Source: Omnitrophica bacterium GWA2_41_15
GTDB taxonomy: Bacteria > Omnitrophota > Gorgyraeia > Gygaellales > UBA12090
Direction: 5' to 3'
Assembly: GCA_919901925.1 (NCBI GenBank)
Contig: CAKKQA010000067.1
Coordinates: 1,212 to 42,617, forward strand
Length of the DNA stretch: 41,406 nucleotides
Shown: piece by piece, positions 23,215-30,915 of the stretch
How positions within the stretch are numbered: the stretch's first letter is position 1
Layout of the letters: each line of letters opens with the position of its first letter
Position numbers and translations under genes: made by a program
The notes under the pieces: model-generated
The model's database searches: none
The model's input: only the letters and a program-made list of their open reading frames with translations
What the model was told of the DNA's origin: nothing

Positions 23215-23216
23215 AC

Positions 23217-24050
23217 TTATTTCCTTCTCTTAACAATAAACTTATTAGAATACCTGTTATGTTTGCGCGTTTTATAACCTTTAGTCGGTTGGCCCCATGG
23301 AGAAACAGGATGAGGATTACCTTGACCGGATTTACCTTCACCGCCGCCGTGCGGATGGTCGACAGGATTCATCGCTAAACCTCTGACTGTCGGCCTGATA
23401 CCAAGCCATCTGCTTCTGCCGGCTTTCCCTATTGTAATCGAACCATGGTCAATATTAGAAACCTGTCCGATTGTCGCCCGGCAATCAAGATGAGCTAACC
23501 TTACTTCCCCGGAAGGTAATTTCACATGAGCGAAATCGCCTTCTTTCGCGGTTACATTTGCCAAGGCGCCCGCGCTTCGAACAATCTGCCCGCCTTGGCC
23601 TTTAACTAATTCTATATTATGAACCGGCGTGCCTAAAGGAATAAATCTTAAAGGAAGGCAATTTCCCGGTTTAATTTCTGTTTCAGGATTACGCGTACTG
23701 ATTATTGTGTCTCCGACTTTTAAATCGTATGGCGCCAGGCAATATCTTTTTTCATGATCCTCGTATTCGACTAACGCGATTCTGGCAGACCTGTTGGGAT
23801 CATACTCTATAGTTAATACCTTCGCGGGCATATCCAATTTATCGCGTTTAAAATCAATAAGCCGGTACATCTTTTTATGGCCGCCGCCCTGATGCCTGAC
23901 GGTAATCCTGCCGTAGCAATTTCTTCCCCCGGTCCTCTTATGCACACGCAAAAGCGGCTTATATGGCTTATCAGTGGTCAACTCTTCGAAAGTCGAAACA
24001 CTCATCCATCTTTGACCAGGCGTTGTTGGTTTTAATTTATTTATACCCAT
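23217..24050 (-). CDS. rplB: 50S ribosomal protein L2
   Basis: L2 is essential for subunit joining and peptidyl transfer. The 277-aa protein has [21 protein letters not shown], the middle YDLKVGDTI region and the signature [14 protein letters not shown] containing the conserved His near the peptidyl transferase centre. There is only a weak ribosome binding site (AAAGAAG). Confidence 0.98.
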   Translation of the reverse strand: MGINKLKPTTPGQRWMSVSTFEELTTDKPYKPLLRVHKRTGGRNCYGRITVRHQGGGHKKMYRLIDFKRDKLDMPAKVLTIEYDPNRSARIALVEYEDHEKRYCLAPYDLKVGDTIISTRNPETEIKPGNCLPLRFIPLGTPVHNIELVKGQGGQIVRSAGALANVTAKEGDFAHVKLPSGEVRLAHLDCRATIGQVSNIDHGSITIGKAGRSRWLGIRPTVRGLAMNPVDHPHGGGEGKSGQGNPHPVSPWGQPTKGYKTRKHNRYSNKFIVKRRK

Positions 24051-24088
24051 CTTCTTTTATGATTGATTCCTTAAGCTAAACCCTAAAT

Positions 24089-24373
24089 TTAAGTTACGTC
24101 TATCTTATGGCCTTCTTTTAAAGTAACATAAGCCTTTTTGCGGTCGGCTTCATATCCTGCCTGATAGCGCACCTTGCGTAATTTTCCGCCGGATATTTTT
24201 GTGTTCACCGACTGCACCTTGACTTTATAAATTTCTTCGACAGCGTTTTTAATCTGAATTTTGTTTGCCCTGTCGCTGACAAGGAACAAATATTTGCGCT
24301 GGGATTCTAAAAGTGTCGCTTTTTCGCTGCGCAGTAAAGTTTTAAGTATATCATACGAAGTCATGTTTGTCAT
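24089..24373 (-). CDS. rplW: 50S ribosomal protein L23
   Basis: L23 is the exit-site docking protein for SRP and trigger factor. The 94-aa sequence has SYDILKTLLRSEKATLLES and KIQIKNAVEEIYKVKVQSVNT. Start choice is uncertain: ATG 24373 (used here) or ATG 24364, which would begin MTSYDIL. No clear Shine-Dalgarno distinguishes them. Confidence 0.95.
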   Translation of the reverse strand: MTNMTSYDILKTLLRSEKATLLESQRKYLFLVSDRANKIQIKNAVEEIYKVKVQSVNTKISGGKLRKVRYQAGYEADRKKAYVTLKEGHKIDVT

Positions 24374-24383
24374 CTTTTTTTAT

Positions 24384-25055
24384 TTATATTTGTACTCTGT
24401 GTTTTAAGATACTAAGCGCGTCTTTTAATATAATCACCTTCGAGCTTTTCATAACATCCAGCGCGTTTAAACATCCTGCCTCCTGAATAACCAAACCCGG
24501 AATATTTCTTGAGGCGCGCCTTATCGCGTTATCCTTACTTTTTAAAACGATCAAAGCCTTACTGCCGCTTTTAAGGAAATTCAATATTTTTTGAATATCT
24601 TTTGTCTTGGCAATTTTATCGCTGGGAATCTCTTCCAACACAACCACTTTATGTTCGCTCTTTTCAATCAACGCCGACAGAAGAGCAAGCTTCTTTATTT
24701 TTGGAGATAACGTGTAGCTAAAATCTCTCGGATGCGGCCCAAAAACCACGCCACCGTGGCGCCACAAAGGAGAACGTATAGACCCGGCCCTTGCCCTGCC
24801 TGTGCCTTTTTGCTTCCAAGGCTTTTTTCCGCCGCCTGAGACTTCACCAATTGTTTTAGTCGAGGCAAGCCCTTTGCGTTGATTGGCAAGGTACATTTTA
24901 ATAGTTTCGGTCAATACAGGATGATTTACCTTGCCGCCAAAAGGCGACTTTATTTCTTCGATCTTTTGGCCAGAAACATTATAGATAACTAAAGTATTTT
25001 CTTTCTCCGGCATTTTCTCTTTTGTTTGCTTTGCTTTGAGTTCTTTTATTGGCAT
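24384..25055 (-). CDS. rplD: 50S ribosomal protein L4
   Basis: L4 has a globular domain and a loop reaching into the exit tunnel. The 223-aa sequence includes VSGGGKKPWKQKGTGRARAG and SPLWRHGGVVFGPHPRDFSY, the tunnel-loop signature. A roughly 14-residue Lys/Glu-rich N-terminal leader precedes the usual start. In E. coli L4 represses the S10 operon; no equivalent leader was identified here. Confidence 0.98.
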   Translation of the reverse strand: MPIKELKAKQTKEKMPEKENTLVIYNVSGQKIEEIKSPFGGKVNHPVLTETIKMYLANQRKGLASTKTIGEVSGGGKKPWKQKGTGRARAGSIRSPLWRHGGVVFGPHPRDFSYTLSPKIKKLALLSALIEKSEHKVVVLEEIPSDKIAKTKDIQKILNFLKSGSKALIVLKSKDNAIRRASRNIPGLVIQEAGCLNALDVMKSSKVIILKDALSILKHRVQI

Positions 25056-25072
25056 TGTTGTCCTATTCCCCG

Positions 25073-25774
25073 TTATTTTTTCACAGAGGCGCTTTGCTTC
25101 TTGGCATCTTTCTTCCCGGCTTCAGCTTTTTGTTCGGCTATTATCGGCCGGATAACCTGGCGTGTATGTTTTGTAGTTTTACGCACAATCAAATAACTAT
25201 TCTTATGCCCAGGGACAGCACCTTTGACTATCAGAAGATTATTCTCCGGATCAACTTTTATTACCCGTAGGCCGCTGACCGTCACCGCTATGTTACCCAT
25301 ATGCCCGGGCATGTGATGCCCTTTAATAGTCCTGCCGGGAGTGGTGCTTGAGCCGATTGAACCTGCACGGCGATGGCTTGTTGAACCGTGAGTTTTCGGG
25401 CCGCCATCCCAATGCCAGCGCTTCATGCCGCCCTGAAAGCCTTTACCTATGGAAATCCCCGAACAATCAACTTTTTCATTAGGCGTGAACACATCAACTT
25501 TTATTTCCTGGCCAACCTGATATTGTTGATCTTTTACTTTAGGGACTTCTTTCAAAAACTTTCTGGGCTTGACATTGGCCTTCTTAAACAAACCCATCCG
25601 GGGTTTCGAAACTGCTTTTTCTTTGACGTCGCCAAAACCAAGCAACACACTCTTCTCTTTAACCGCGATAACCAAACAAGGCCCTGCTTCAATAACAGTC
25701 ACAGGGACTATCCTGCCTGAATCGTCGAATATTTGAGTCATTCCTATTTTCTTGCCTAATAATCTTATAGTCAT
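25073..25774 (-). CDS. rplC: 50S ribosomal protein L3
   Basis: L3 is an early assembly protein near the peptidyl transferase centre. It has 233 aa, with GKKIGMTQIFDDSGRIVPVT, and the conserved GKGFQGGMKRWHWDGGPKTH plus GRTIKGHHMPGHMG. A Lys/Ala-rich tail of about 20 residues follows the usual end. The start is preceded by A-rich sequence without a Shine-Dalgarno. Confidence 0.98.
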   Translation of the reverse strand: MTIRLLGKKIGMTQIFDDSGRIVPVTVIEAGPCLVIAVKEKSVLLGFGDVKEKAVSKPRMGLFKKANVKPRKFLKEVPKVKDQQYQVGQEIKVDVFTPNEKVDCSGISIGKGFQGGMKRWHWDGGPKTHGSTSHRRAGSIGSSTTPGRTIKGHHMPGHMGNIAVTVSGLRVIKVDPENNLLIVKGAVPGHKNSYLIVRKTTKHTRQVIRPIIAEQKAEAGKKDAKKQSASVKK

Positions 25775-25831
25775 TTTTTTAATATATACTCGTTGTATAT
25801 CAAAAATTAATGCCCAGTTAAGGTTATGTCG

Positions 25832-25982
25832 AGGGTTAAGTGATAAGGGTAAAGGGTTACATAGGGTTAAGGGGTCAGGGTTAAGTGATAAGGAAAAGAA
25901 CAGAATATTAAAAAATACCCTATTTCTCCTTTTTTGTTTTTTATTTTTTCCTTACCGCTTAACCCTTACCGCTTACCCCTAC
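25832..25982. repeat. Heptamer inverted array (rpsJ/rplC gap)
   Basis: Left arm GGGTTAA, GTGATAA, GGGTAAA, GGGTTAC, then ATAGGGTTAAGGGG and GGGTTAAGTGATAAGG. An AT-rich core of about 60 bp follows. The right arm is CTTACCG, CTTAACC, CTTACCG, CTTACCC, CTAC. It fills the 204-bp gap and gives rpsJ its TAG stop. The left-arm end GGGTTAAGTGATAAGGAAAA also occurs at 34975-35004. Confidence 0.9.
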
Positions 25983-26278
25983 TTTATCTCCGCGTCAACA
26001 CCCGCCGGCAGATTAAGTTTGCGCAAGGCATCGATTGTCTTTGACGTAGGTTCCCTTAATTCCAAAAGCCGCTTATGCGTAATAAGGTAGAACTGTTCAC
26101 GCGACTTTTTATCAATTACCGGGGAACGGTTTACAGTGTAAATCTCCCGTTTAACCGGTAAAGGTATAGGGCCCGAAACTACTGCTCCGCTTTTTTTGGC
26201 GGTCTCGACAATTTCCTCCACTGCCTGATCTAACAAGCGGTGGTCATATGCCTTTAGTTTTATTCTTATTTTTTGCAT
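25979..26278 (-). CDS. rpsJ: 30S ribosomal protein S10 (NusE)
   Basis: S10 is both a small-subunit head protein and the NusE antitermination and coupling factor that contacts NusG. The 99-aa sequence has [40 protein letters not shown] and [15 protein letters not shown]. It heads the S10 cluster directly after tuf. The start context is weak (CGAGAATACATG) and a GTAGGGG hairpin is directly upstream. Confidence 0.98.
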   Translation of the reverse strand: MQKIRIKLKAYDHRLLDQAVEEIVETAKKSGAVVSGPIPLPVKREIYTVNRSPVIDKKSREQFYLITHKRLLELREPTSKTIDALRKLNLPAGVDAEIK

Positions 26279-26290
26279 GTATTCTCGATT

Positions 26291-26317
26291 GTAGGGGCAC
26301 GGCTGCCGTGCCCCTAC
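26291..26317. repeat. GTAGGGGCACGGC perfect palindrome (tuf/rpsJ gap)
   Basis: Arms GTAGGGGCACGGC (26291-26303) and GCCGTGCCCCTAC (26305-26317) around one base. Same GTAGGGG/CCCCTAC family as at 846-902 and 29693-29747. Confidence 0.9.
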
Positions 26318-26324
26318 GGCGTAT

Positions 26325-27527
26325 TTACGCTATTATCTCCGAAACAACTCCCGCACCGACGGTATGCCCGCCTTCACGGATAGCAAAACGTGATTCTTTT
26401 TCCATAGCAATAGGCATAATCAGCTCAATTTCCAAATTGACGTTATCACCGGGCATAACCATTTCAACTCCTTCAGGAAGTTTCGCGCTTCCGGTAACAT
26501 CTGTGGTACGGAAATAAAACTGCGGGCGGTAACCGTTAAAAAACGGCGTGTGCCTTCCGCCTTCTTCCTTGGTCAAAATGTAAATCTGGGCCTTGAATTT
26601 GGTATGCGGCGTGATGGAACCGGGCGCTGCCAAAACCATGCCTCTTTCAAGAGTACTCTTATCAACGCCTCTTAAAAGCAAGCCGACATTATCGCCGGCT
26701 AACCCTTCATCAAGAAGCTTACGGAACATTTCAATGCCCGTAACAACCGTCTTGGTAACTTCAGGCTTCATACCGACGATATCAACGTTTTCATTAATCT
26801 TGACCTTACCGCGTTCAATCCTTCCGGTACCGACTGTCCCGCGGCCTTCGATTGAGAAAACATCTTCGATTGCCATCAAGAACGGCTTTTCAAGGTCTCT
26901 TTTCGGCAAAGGTATGAAGTCATCAACCGCTTTCATCAAATCGATTATTGGCTTGCAACTGGGGCAATCATCTTTTCCACAGGCGCAATTCATCGCGTTT
27001 AACGCCGAACCTTTGATAATAGGCGTTTTATCGCCGGGGAAATTATATTTTGTCAAAAGGTCCCTGACTTCCATCTCGACAAGGTCAATAAGCTCTTTGT
27101 CTTCGACCATATCAACCTTATTCATAAATACAACCATTGACGGAACGTTAACCTGACGGGCAAGTAGTATATGCTCTCTTGTCTGAGGCATCGGGCCGTC
27201 CGCCGCTGACACGACTAATATTGCCCCGTCCATCTGGGCCGCGCCGGTAATCATATTCTTGATGTAGTCGGCGTGTCCCGGGCAGTCGATGTGCGCGTAA
27301 TGCCGGGCCACTGTCTGATATTCAACGTGAGAAATATTTATCGTAACGCCGCGCTCTCTTTCTTCGGGAGCGTTATCGATTGAATCGTATGCCCTTGCTT
27401 CTGCCAGCCCTCTTTTGCTTAATACCATCGTTATCGCCGATGTGAGGGTTGTTTTACCATGATCAACGTGGCCGATGGTTCCGATATTAACATGTGGTTT
27501 TGACCTAACAAATTTTTCTTTAGCCAT
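26325..27527 (-). CDS. tuf: Elongation factor Tu with Cys-rich insertion
   Basis: EF-Tu delivers aminoacyl-tRNA to the ribosome. The 400-aa protein has G1 GHVDHGKTT (19-27), the Thr of switch I (RGVTIN), G3 DCPGH (81-85), G4 NKVD (136-139) and G5 SAL. After SAL the G domain carries [12 protein letters not shown] (Cys181, Cys183, Cys188, Cys191), about five residues longer than E. coli EF-Tu there and able in principle to bind a metal. Domains II and III look normal. A strong ribosome binding site (AGGAGGTGG) precedes the ATG. It lies between fusA and rpsJ, as in the str operon. Confidence 0.98.
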   Translation of the reverse strand: MAKEKFVRSKPHVNIGTIGHVDHGKTTLTSAITMVLSKRGLAEARAYDSIDNAPEERERGVTINISHVEYQTVARHYAHIDCPGHADYIKNMITGAAQMDGAILVVSAADGPMPQTREHILLARQVNVPSMVVFMNKVDMVEDKELIDLVEMEVRDLLTKYNFPGDKTPIIKGSALNAMNCACGKDDCPSCKPIIDLMKAVDDFIPLPKRDLEKPFLMAIEDVFSIEGRGTVGTGRIERGKVKINENVDIVGMKPEVTKTVVTGIEMFRKLLDEGLAGDNVGLLLRGVDKSTLERGMVLAAPGSITPHTKFKAQIYILTKEEGGRHTPFFNGYRPQFYFRTTDVTGSAKLPEGVEMVMPGDNVNLEIELIMPIAMEKESRFAIREGGHTVGAGVVSEIIA

Positions 27528-27567
27528 TATCCACCTCCTATTAAGTTATTGTTTAAAACCCTTGGTT

Positions 27568-29673
27568 TCATTTAGCGCCAAATCTCTGAGTACTTGCCCC
27601 GGAACTACGCTCTATAATTTTCTGCGCGATATGTGAAGGCACCTCTTGATAGAACGAGGGCTCCATTGTATAAGTAGCTCTGCCTTGAGTCAAAGACCTG
27701 ATCACCGTCGCGTAATTAAAGATTTCAGACAACGGGACATTACAACGTATAAGCCTTGTATTTAAACGCTGGCCGAGTGAAATTATTTTGGCCCGCCGAG
27801 AATTCAAATCGCCGATAATCGCGCCCATATACTCTTCCGGGACGATTACCTCCATATCCATAATAGGCTCTAATATCTTACAAGATGCCTTTCTTAAGCC
27901 GTCAGTAAAAGCAATTGAAGCGGCCATCTGAAAAGCAAGCTCCGATGAATCGACGTCGTGAAATGACCCGTCAATCAAAGTTACCGCCACGTCAACAACA
28001 GGATATCCGGCCAAGATCCCGCTTTTCGCGCTTATCATTACGCCGTTTCTGATTGACGGCACAAATTCTCTTGGAATAGCCCCGCCTTTTAATTTGTCCT
28101 CAAAGGTAATGCCGGCGCCGGGAGTTTCCTGCGGCTGCATTTCAAAAACAACATGGCCATATTGCCCGCGGCCGCCCGATTGTTGAATAAACTTTCCCGT
28201 GGAAATTAATTTCTTAGTCAGAGTCTCTTTATAAGCGACCTGCGGCTGGCCGACACTGCAATCGACGCTAAATTCCCTCAATAACCTATCAACAAGTATA
28301 TCCAAATGCAACTGGCCCATTCCGGAAATTATGGTCTGTCCCGTATCGTGATTATAAGTAACCCGAAACGACGGATCCTCGTCGGTAAGTTTCTTTAATG
28401 CCATACCCATTTTTTCCTGGTCAGACTTGCTCTTCGGCTCTATCGCCTGAGAAATAACCGGCTCGGGGAAATGCATTGCCTCAAGTATTATCGGGTCTTT
28501 TTCGGTACACAATGTGTCGCCGGTCTTGGTTTCTTTTAAACCGACAACCGCGCAAATATCGCCGGTTGCCACTTCATCGATAATCTCTTGCCTGTTAGCG
28601 TGCATAAGCACAATCTTGGTAACTCTCTCTTTTTCCCTCTTTGCCGCATTGTAAATGTATGTGCCTGAAGAAAGCACTCCTGAATAAACCCTCACATAAT
28701 TAAGCCTTCCGACATATGGGTCAGTGGCAACCTTAAAACATAAACCGCAAAACGGCGCTTCATCGTTTACATTGCGTTCGATGTATTCATCGGTTTTAGG
28801 ATTAGTGCCCTTTACAGTTCCAACGTCCCCAGGCGCCGGCAAATACCAGCAAACCGCATCGAGTACATGCTGTACGCCTTTATTCTTAAAAGCCGAGCCG
28901 CAAAAAACAGGGACGAACGCGTTTTTCAAAACTGCCCTGCGCACTGCTTTCTTTATTATCTCTTTTTCCGGATATTTACCCTCAACGAAAAAGCTCATTA
29001 CCTCTTCATCAGCTTCAGCCAAATGCTCAAAAAGCTTGTCCTTCGCTTCTTTAACTTTACCATTCATCTCTTCGGGCACCTCCACCCAATTAAATTCTTT
29101 TCCGGTGGGGTCATCATACAGGCAAAGCTTATCCTCTATTAAATCTATCGTCCCTTTAAAATCATCTTCAGTCCCATAAGGAAGCTGTACTGCCGCGGCA
29201 TTAGCTCCCAGGCGCTCATGTATCTGCTTTAACGTCTCGGCAAAATCAGCTGCCGGACGGTCCATCTTATTAACAAAACATATGCGCGGGACATTATACC
29301 TATCGGCCTGGCGCCAGACTGTCTCTGACTGCGGTTCTACGCCGTTTACCGCGTCAAAAAGCACTATCGCGCCGTCTAATACTTTCAATGAACGCTCTAC
29401 CTCGATTGTAAAATCAACGTGCCCGGGAGTATCAATTATATTTATACGGCAATCCTGCCAAAAGCAGGTTGTACAGGCTGAAGTAATCGTGATTCCGCGC
29501 TCCTGTTCCTGAACCATCCAATCCATTACAGCAGTGCCTTCATGGACCTCACCGATTTTATAGGTTTTGCCCGTATAAAAAAGTATTCGTTCGGTAGTTG
29601 TCGTCTTGCCCGCGTCTATGTGAGCGACGATACCTATGTTTCTAATTTTATCTATTGGATATTGACGTTTCAT
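27568..29673 (-). CDS. fusA: Elongation factor G
   Basis: EF-G is the translocation GTPase. The 701-aa protein has G1 [12 protein letters not shown] (17-28), switch I with RGITITSA, G3 DTPGHVDF, G4 NKMD and domains II to V with the conserved [14 protein letters not shown] stretch (domain IV) and [10 protein letters not shown] (domain V). The residues after G4 read MDRPAADF where MDRTGADF is common. Upstream lies a GTAGGGG repeat and no Shine-Dalgarno. Confidence 0.98.
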   Translation of the reverse strand: MKRQYPIDKIRNIGIVAHIDAGKTTTTERILFYTGKTYKIGEVHEGTAVMDWMVQEQERGITITSACTTCFWQDCRINIIDTPGHVDFTIEVERSLKVLDGAIVLFDAVNGVEPQSETVWRQADRYNVPRICFVNKMDRPAADFAETLKQIHERLGANAAAVQLPYGTEDDFKGTIDLIEDKLCLYDDPTGKEFNWVEVPEEMNGKVKEAKDKLFEHLAEADEEVMSFFVEGKYPEKEIIKKAVRRAVLKNAFVPVFCGSAFKNKGVQHVLDAVCWYLPAPGDVGTVKGTNPKTDEYIERNVNDEAPFCGLCFKVATDPYVGRLNYVRVYSGVLSSGTYIYNAAKREKERVTKIVLMHANRQEIIDEVATGDICAVVGLKETKTGDTLCTEKDPIILEAMHFPEPVISQAIEPKSKSDQEKMGMALKKLTDEDPSFRVTYNHDTGQTIISGMGQLHLDILVDRLLREFSVDCSVGQPQVAYKETLTKKLISTGKFIQQSGGRGQYGHVVFEMQPQETPGAGITFEDKLKGGAIPREFVPSIRNGVMISAKSGILAGYPVVDVAVTLIDGSFHDVDSSELAFQMAASIAFTDGLRKASCKILEPIMDMEVIVPEEYMGAIIGDLNSRRAKIISLGQRLNTRLIRCNVPLSEIFNYATVIRSLTQGRATYTMEPSFYQEVPSHIAQKIIERSSGASTQRFGAK

Positions 29674-29692
29674 TATATTCTGGTAGGGGCAG

Positions 29693-29747
29693 GCCTATGT
29701 GTCTGCCCTTTATCCATATTAGGGCGAACACATAGGTTCGCCCCTAC
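29693..29747. repeat. GTAGGGG/CCCCTAC long hairpin (rpsG/fusA gap)
   Basis: The outer ends are GTAGGGGCAGGCC and TTCGCCCCTAC. Internal complementary parts ACCTATGTG-like and CACATAGG form a long imperfect stem. It is the longest member of the GTAGGGG family in the window. Confidence 0.85.
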
Positions 29748-29764
29748 AATTATTTCTTCTACCG

Positions 29765-30235
29765 TTACCATCTTAAATGCGCGAACGCCTTGTTGCTTTC
29801 TGCCATCTTATGCATATCATCGCGCTTCTTTATTGCCGAACCTTCGCCTTTATAACTAAACATTAATTCTTCCGCTAGCTTTTCAACCATCGCCTTGCCT
29901 TTTTTCCCGCGGGCAAAATCACGCATCCAGCGCATCGCGATCGAATTGCCTCTTTCCTGCTTAACCTCAACGGGAACCTGATAGGTGGCTCCGCCGACAC
30001 GGCGCGGCTTAACTTCCAAACGCGGCCTGACATTATCAATTGCCTTGTGAAAGATCTTCAAAGCATCCGGCTCGTTAAGCTTTTGTTTGACAATATCAAA
30101 CGCTCCATAGACAATTGTCTCTGCCGTAGACTTTTTTCCTCTCTCCATAACCATATTGATAAACTTGGCCACGGTCTTACTGTTATATTTCGGATCCGCC
30201 AATATTTCTCTTTTTCCAACTCTTCTTCGTCTCAT
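29765..30235 (-). CDS. rpsG: 30S ribosomal protein S7
   Basis: S7 nucleates the small-subunit head. The 156-aa sequence has MRRRRVGKREILADPKYNS, the PRLEVKPRRVGGATYQVP signature and the ending KMAESNKAFAHLRW. The start follows array 7 as TTAACTAAAAAGATG with no Shine-Dalgarno. Gene order rpsL-rpsG-fusA-tuf is the standard str operon. Confidence 0.98.
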   Translation of the reverse strand: MRRRRVGKREILADPKYNSKTVAKFINMVMERGKKSTAETIVYGAFDIVKQKLNEPDALKIFHKAIDNVRPRLEVKPRRVGGATYQVPVEVKQERGNSIAMRWMRDFARGKKGKAMVEKLAEELMFSYKGEGSAIKKRDDMHKMAESNKAFAHLRW

Positions 30236-30242
30236 CTTTTTA

Positions 30243-30377
30243 GTTAACCAGTTAGCCTGTTTACCAGTTTGCCAGTTTACTTGGTAAACTACTAATAGCT
30301 TTTATTTTTTCCTGTTATTTTTTTTAAAATTTAACCTGGCCAACCGGCTAACTGGCCAACCGGCTAACCGGCCAACT
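30243..30377. repeat. Octamer inverted array 7 (rpsL/rpsG gap)
   Basis: Left arm GTTAACCA, GTTAGCCT, GTTTACCA, GTTTGCCA, GTTTACTT. The long AT-rich core begins GGTAAACTACTAATAGC. The right arm is GGCCAACC, GGCTAACT, GGCCAACC, GGCTAACC, GGCCAACT. The core is related to array 8 but not to arrays 4-6. The right arm provides the TAG stop of rpsL. Confidence 0.92.
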
Positions 30378-30747
30378 ACTTAGGCCTTTTAGCCCCATAC
30401 TTAGAACGCGATTTCTTTCTATTCGCGACTCCGGCTGTATCCAAAGTACCGCGGACAATATGATACCTTACTCCGGGCAAATCCTTAACCCTGCCGCCTC
30501 TTACCAAAACTATTGAATGTTCCTGTAAATTATGGCCTTCACCGGGTATATAACAGGTTGCCTCAATGCCTGTTGTAAGCCTGACCCTGGCTATTTTACG
30601 CAGGGCCGAGTTTGGCTTCTTAGGCGTCATCGTCTTAACCTGCAGGCAAACGCCTCTTCTTTGCGGGCATGCTTTTAACGCCGGCGACTTTGATTTTTTC
30701 TTCTTTAAAACTCTTCCCTTCCTGATTAATTGAGAGATCGTAGGCAT
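30376..30747 (-). CDS. rpsL: 30S ribosomal protein S12
   Basis: S12 controls decoding accuracy and is the streptomycin-resistance site. The 123-aa sequence has [25 protein letters not shown] in part ([11 protein letters not shown] retains the wild-type Lys) and [20 protein letters not shown]. The start follows array 8 as AACTAAAAAAAATG with no Shine-Dalgarno. Confidence 0.98.
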   Translation of the reverse strand: MPTISQLIRKGRVLKKKKSKSPALKACPQRRGVCLQVKTMTPKKPNSALRKIARVRLTTGIEATCYIPGEGHNLQEHSIVLVRGGRVKDLPGVRYHIVRGTLDTAGVANRKKSRSKYGAKRPK

Positions 30748-30755
30748 TTTTTTTA

Positions 30756-30914
30756 GTTTACCGGTTAGCCAGTTTACCAGTTAGCCAGTTAATTTGGTAA
30801 GCTGCTAATAGATTTTAATTTTTTTGTTGTTTATTTTTAAACTTTAACCGGCCAACCGGCTAACCGGCCAACCGGCTAACTGGCCAACCGGCTAACTGGC
30901 CAACCGGCTAACTA
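30756..30914. repeat. Octamer inverted array 8, expanded right arm (rpoC/rpsL gap)
   Basis: Left arm GTTTACCG, GTTAGCCA, GTTTACCA, GTTAGCCA. The AT-rich core begins GGTAAGCTGCTAATAG. The right arm has nine or more octamers, alternating GGCCAACC and GGCTAACC/T, so it reads as a 16-bp tandem repeat. The arms are unequal in length. It is the longest array of the family. Confidence 0.93.
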
Positions 30915-30915
30915 T

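Noticed and set aside
25832-25982. Telomere-like or origin-like GGGTTA repeats
   Set aside because: The repeats are internal, short and paired with an inverted arm between two ribosomal genes; nothing suggests a chromosome end or a replication origin.
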